Assembly: GCA_023417635.1 (NCBI GenBank)
Contig: JAEZFF010000101.1
Location: forward strand, 1 to 6,099
Source: Bacillota bacterium
Lineage (GTDB): Bacteria > Bacillota > Clostridia > Oscillospirales > Acutalibacteraceae
Direction: 5' to 3'
DNA: 6,099 nucleotides
A program made the position numbers and the translations under genes. The notes beneath the pieces are model-generated. The model was given only the letters and a program-made list of their open reading frames with translations. It was not told where the DNA came from and did not search any database. Below are positions 4,434-6,099 of this stretch, piece after piece (the first letter of the stretch is position 1; each line of letters begins with the position of its first letter).

Positions 4434-4653
4434 ATGAAAAGCGCTGAGTTTTTCATTCCTGGCCCCCCTCAAGGCAAGGCTCGCCGCGCGTGGTGAGGAG
4501 CAAATACATACTCGCCGGGCAAGATGGTCGCGTGGGAAGCGTTTGTCCGCGCACACTGTTGCATCGCACCCGGTGGAGCCGTTGGAAGGCCTTGTTTGTG
4601 TTGAAGTTGCTGCATATTCATCAGCTCCACAAATAGTATCATCCTTACAATAA
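4434..4653 (+). pseudogene. rusA: RusA-type Holliday junction resolvase, frameshifted and truncated
   Basis: RusA dimers cut Holliday junctions during phage recombination. ATG 4434 has SD AGGAG (4421-4425) 8 nt upstream, and the first 17 residues, MKSAEFFIPGPPQGKAR, are a typical RusA opening (IPGxPxGKxRPR). A frameshift at about 4484-4487 then leads to TGA 4494. In the next frame RVVRSKY continues; one C lost from a CCC run would restore GKARPRVVRSK. A further shift at about 4508 gives YSPGKMVAWEAFVRAHC, the usual Y-x-P-x-K-x-x-x-W/Y-E segment. A third at about 4570 gives PVEPLEGLVCVEVAAYS, the following beta strand. The similarity ends near 4618 and the frame stops at 4651-4653. The C-terminal half with the metal-binding Asp residues is absent, so the gene is dead by truncation as well as by indels. 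Confidence 0.85.
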
Positions 4654-4758
4654 AAAAATACACATATAGTTATGATGATATTCTTGTGGATTCTTCCCTA
4701 ATAACCACGATTTTGACCATCTATCAACACATTTTACTAATACTAAATGGGTGCCCAT
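4645..4758 (-). CDS. Possible 37-aa ORF or gene fragment of unknown family
   Basis: A minus-strand frame reads MGTHLVLVKCVDRWSKSWLL, then GKNPQEYHHNYMCIFLL, between ATG 4758 and TAA 4647-4645. The residue mix (Trp, Tyr, His, Gly in a plausible order) looks more protein-like than random. There is no SD before the ATG, and the frame lies directly beyond the terminator of the gene at 4795-4980, in phase with that gene's stop. It is more likely a remnant than an expressed gene. No function can be given. Confidence 0.2.
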   Translation of the reverse strand: MGTHLVLVKCVDRWSKSWLLGKNPQEYHHNYMCIFLL

Positions 4759-4776
4759 TGTGGCGTCTATTTTTAC

Positions 4777-4808
4777 AAAAAGAAAAACAGAGGTTTATTC
4801 ATCCTCTG
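4777..4808 (-). terminator. Terminator overlapping the stop codon of the RHH-like gene
   Basis: The arms CAGAGG (4788-4793) and CCTCTG (4803-4808) enclose a 9-nt loop that contains the TAA stop (4797-4795). On the minus strand TTTTTCTTTTTG follows. The last codons of the gene form the 5' arm. Confidence 0.75.
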
Positions 4809-4980
4809 CTTTGCAGTATTCCGCGCTGAACTTTTTGATTTCCGCTGTGGGCGTTGTGACGAGTTCGGCACATTTGGCATTGAATGTTTCCAGAACTTCC
4901 GGCCGCAGGTCAAGCGGAAACCGGACGTAATGGGTATGCAGATGCTTTTGCTGTGCCGAGTACTTATCTTTTTGGTCCAT
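4795..4980 (-). CDS. Ribbon-helix-helix (Arc/MetJ-like) small DNA-binding protein candidate
   Basis: A 61-aa protein from ATG 4980, beginning MDQKDKYSAQQKHLHTHYVR. The predicted layout is a short strand (HYVRFPLDL, 17-25), helix one (PEVLETFNAKCAELV, 27-41), a turn with TTPT and helix two (TAEIKKFSAEYCK, 45-57). That is the order of the ribbon-helix-helix fold used by Arc-type repressors and antitoxins. The basic Arg20 lies on the strand that would contact DNA. The frame is open upstream to GTG 5025, but the Met-Asp-Gln-Lys-Asp-Lys-Tyr beginning looks like the natural N-terminus. No good SD precedes it, which is unusual in this window; the upstream region may have been replaced. No toxin-like partner is adjacent, so an antitoxin role is not supported. 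The gene ends inside its own terminator hairpin. Confidence 0.7.
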   Translation of the reverse strand: MDQKDKYSAQQKHLHTHYVRFPLDLRPEVLETFNAKCAELVTTPTAEIKKFSAEYCKAEDE

Positions 4981-5066
4981 TAATGAAACGCATAAACGAT
5001 ACATCGCCTGGCACCGATGAGGCACGTTGGTAAATTGTTCTCAGCAGGCAACATGAAAAGATTAGA

Positions 5067-5098
5067 AAAAGGACAGCCGGTCTTACGGTTGTCCTTTT
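5067..5098. terminator. Bidirectional terminator
   Basis: The arms AAAAGGACAGCCG (5067-5079) and CGGTTGTCCTTTT (5086-5098) pair over 13 positions with one G-T pair around a 6-nt loop. T-rich tails exist on both strands; the minus-strand side (TTTTTCTAATCTTTT) is stronger. It ends the gene at 5142-5369. Confidence 0.85.
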
Positions 5099-5141
5099 AT
5101 GATCTTCTTATTAATATTTGGGGTTATTCATATGTCATCTG

Positions 5142-5369
5142 TTAATCTTTTTCTTTTGTAGCTTCAATGGATTTCAAGCAGACGTGCGGCACTTTGTAAC
5201 TCTTGAGTGTCGAAATTACGTGTAAGTCGAGATTAAGCGGATAGTCTTTCGTTAAAATATCGTCCCCTGATACGGATATGAGGCCGGTATTTGAGCGGTA
5301 CTGAACTTTTGTGACGTGCGCGTAACTATGAGAATGACCACCAGAATATACGAACTTTAAATTATAAAT
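5142..5369 (-). CDS. 75-codon unknown phage-type protein with apparent ATT start
   Basis: The frame is open from an upstream TAA (near 5394) to TAA 5144-5142 but has no ATG, GTG or TTG in its first 55 codons. The best initiation site is ATT 5369, 8 nt after SD AAGGAAGG (5385-5378). The protein then reads YNLKFVYSGGHSHSYAHVTK, VQYRSNTGLISVSGDDILTK, DYPLNLDLHVISTLKSYKVP and ends HVCLKSIEATKEKD. Alternating hydrophobic residues suggest an all-beta small protein; a similar layout (YNLK, VTKVxY, G-x-D-I-L, PLN) seems familiar from Firmicutes phage hypotheticals, but I cannot name it. A near-perfect promoter at 5424-5396 and a strong terminator at 5067-5098 frame the gene. Either ATT is a genuine rare start, as in infC, or an ATG has mutated. 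It is certainly coding-like; expression is probable but not shown. Confidence 0.7.
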   Translation of the reverse strand: MYNLKFVYSGGHSHSYAHVTKVQYRSNTGLISVSGDDILTKDYPLNLDLHVISTLKSYKVPHVCLKSIEATKEKD

Positions 5370-5395
5370 GGTTCTCGCCTTCCTTACGATGTTTT

Positions 5396-5424
5396 ATTAT
5401 ACTCTTAAAAAAGGCATTTAACAA
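5396..5424 (-). promoter_or_regulatory. Strong sigma-A-type promoter for the ATT-start gene
   Basis: The -35 TTGTTA (5424-5419), a spacer of exactly 17 nt and a perfect -10 TATAAT (5401-5396). The transcript would begin about 20 nt upstream of the initiation codon, just leaving room for the SD. Confidence 0.82.
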
Positions 5425-5444
5425 GGAAACGCTGCGACAAGTAC

Positions 5445-5643
5445 TTAAAGCATTGCTCCAGTGCCATACTCTTTCAACATATCAACAAAATTTATCCTAT
5501 TTGTAAAATCAAGATAGTTATAAACAGTTTCAACCGAGTTATCAACATATTGTCCTTGACAAAATACAATCAACAATATATCGCACACCCATCGTGGCAC
5601 CTTTTTTTATCTGCTTTAGCAGGTTTTCTAAACGTTTTGCCAT
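5445..5643 (-). pseudogene. Degraded minus-strand small gene in two frames, family unknown
   Basis: Two successive frames look protein-like. From ATG 5643 the first reads MAKRLENLLKQIKKGATMGV, then RYIVDCIL, and stops at TGA 5544-5542. The second overlaps it and reads CQGQYVDNSVETVYNYLDFT, then NRINFVDMLKEYGTGAML, to TAA 5447-5445. Joined near 5555-5570 they would give a soluble protein of about 65 residues with amphipathic helices. The ATG at 5643 has no SD and lies back to back with the first codon of the plus-strand coiled-coil gene at 5644, so the true N-terminus may have been lost at a recombination junction. The region is AT-rich compared with both neighbours. I do not recognise it. Confidence 0.4.
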
Positions 5644-5844
5644 TTGGAAAACGAAAATCCGCGTGCTACGCGCGTTATGGGCAATGCCGAATGGCGCAGA
5701 AAAACGGATGAGAAGCTCGATAACATACAAAAAGGCGTTTCTGGCATTGACAGCCGTATGTCAAAGATGGAGGGAGCAATTTCAGTACATGAAACGCGGC
5801 TCTCTATTATTAAAAACAAAATTGGTATTGGAAACGAAAAATAA
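5644..5844 (+). CDS. Phage coiled-coil protein of a lysis module (XhlA-like candidate)
   Basis: A 66-aa frame from TTG 5644: MENENPRATRVMGNAEWRRK, TDEKLDNIQKGVSGIDSRMS, then KMEGAISVHETRLSIIKNKI and GIGNEK. Residues about 18-58 show heptad spacing typical of a coiled coil. There is no membrane segment, unlike classical XhlA proteins, which end in one. It lies directly upstream of a holin-like gene on the same strand, which supports a lysis or virion-accessory role. No SD precedes TTG 5644 or the in-frame ATG 5677, and the upstream DNA belongs to an unrelated minus-strand remnant that begins at the adjacent base. The gene therefore seems to have lost its 5' signals, perhaps a few codons too, at a junction. 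Coding potential is good; present-day expression is doubtful. Confidence 0.7.
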   Translation: MENENPRATRVMGNAEWRRKTDEKLDNIQKGVSGIDSRMSKMEGAISVHETRLSIIKNKIGIGNEK

Positions 5845-5878
5845 TTGCCTGGAAATCCCGGCAGAAAGAAGAATACTT

Positions 5879-6099
5879 ATGGATCATAATATGATGGTTC
5901 TCATTATTGTCTTGGGCGCGTGTGTACTAATTGCTGGCGGTGCATACTTCGGAAACTTCCTCAGTAAAAAGAAAATCGACGTTTCCAAAGTGGATGGAAA
6001 GGCGGTATCGGCTGCGAACGCTGCACAGGCTTTCGCCCTCGCAATCGCTCCCTTCCTGCCCACCAAATACGGCAGCATTTTGAGCAAGCTGGCGATCTC
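5879..6099 (+). CDS. Phage holin-like membrane protein (LL-H-type candidate), cut by right edge
   Basis: ATG 5879 opens a frame of 73 codons that runs off the window. A purine-rich stretch AGAAAGAAG (5863-5871) serves as a modest SD; ATG 5891 is an alternative. Residues 5-26 (MMVLIIVLGACVLIAGGAYF) form one N-terminal membrane helix, followed by a Lys-rich boundary (SKKKIDVSKVDGKAVSAANA). Then comes an Ala-rich amphipathic stretch with AIAPFLPTKYGSILSKL. A single N-terminal helix plus an A-x-x-x-x-P-(F/Y)-(L/V)-P-x-K-Y segment is characteristic, from memory, of LL-H family holins. Holins make holes in the membrane so that the endolysin can reach the wall. It lies 34 nt after the coiled-coil gene, in a typical order; the endolysin would be expected just beyond the window. 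Confidence 0.72.
   Translation, partial: MDHNMMVLIIVLGACVLIAGGAYFGNFLSKKKIDVSKVDGKAVSAANAAQAFALAIAPFLPTKYGSILSKLAI

Noticed and set aside
4747..4983. Plus-strand 78-codon frame
   Set aside because: Antisense to the ribbon-helix-helix-like gene; Phe/Cys-rich noise without SD.
1571..5100. CRISPR array, tRNA or rRNA genes
   Set aside because: No regularly spaced repeats beyond the single 15-bp tandem pair, and no cloverleaf or rRNA-like sequence seen on either strand.
5480..5575. Repeated TATCAACA/ATCAACA words, one resembling a DnaA box (TTATCAACA, 5539-5547)
   Set aside because: Irregular spacing, no replication gene, and the words coincide with Val-Asp codons of the minus-strand remnant.
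5556..5582. Plus-strand promoter TTGACA (5556-5561) with TATATC (5577-5582)
   Set aside because: Perfect -35, but the spacer is only 15 nt and the -10 is poor; it lies within the AT-rich remnant.
5884..6087. Minus-strand 67-codon frame
   Set aside because: Antisense to the holin-like gene, whose membrane helix and SD are convincing.

Overview
The window looks like accessory DNA, a decayed or mosaic prophage region, from a Firmicutes-type (low-G+C Gram-positive lineage) bacterium or its phage. The evidence is strong purine-rich Shine-Dalgarno (SD) sites, near-consensus sigma-A-type promoters, many intrinsic terminators, a GH25 endolysin with a Firmicutes-type ChW-like tail, a small cold-shock protein, and several phage small-protein families. 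Genus cannot be set from the sequence; Negativicutes or Clostridia are both plausible.

Layout. (1) 1-1600, plus strand: the end of a late phage lysis module, with a GH25 lysozyme (cut by the left edge), a one-helix membrane protein, a frameshifted Pro/Thr/Asn-rich microprotein, and a terminator. (2) 1622-2001, plus: a one-gene unit (promoter, gene, terminator) encoding a 90-aa protein that resembles only the C-terminal tail of anaerobic ribonucleotide reductase NrdD. (3) 1995-2829: two wrecks, a minus-strand tyrosine integrase and a plus-strand phage protein, each readable only by changing frame. (4) 2861-3881, minus: three successive monocistronic units, a 53-aa disordered microprotein, a cold-shock protein with a long structured leader, and a 47-aa disordered microprotein, each followed by its own terminator. 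(5) 3955-5098: a small Cys-rich ORF (plus), a 55-aa TTG-initiated microprotein (minus), a frameshifted and truncated RusA resolvase (plus), and a ribbon-helix-helix-like protein (minus). (6) 5142-5424, minus: a 75-codon gene with an excellent promoter and SD but apparently an ATT start. (7) 5445-5643: a degraded minus-strand ORF abutting, at 5643/5644, a second plus-strand lysis module (coiled-coil protein, then a holin-like protein that runs off the right edge).

The only stretch over 300 bases without a gene is 3391-3737. It holds the cold-shock leader and promoter, a 15-bp tandem repeat and two minus-strand terminator-like hairpins.

The overall pattern is that long phage genes (integrase, RusA, a conserved phage protein) are broken by indels. 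Very short genes with private promoters and terminators are intact. This is what moron-like cargo cassettes left behind by decaying prophages would look like. Nine of the features reported here are open frames or remnants shorter than 60 codons, or spread over several frames, and an ORF finder with a 60-aa cutoff would miss or split them. Protein family names come from recalled family features, not from a search.
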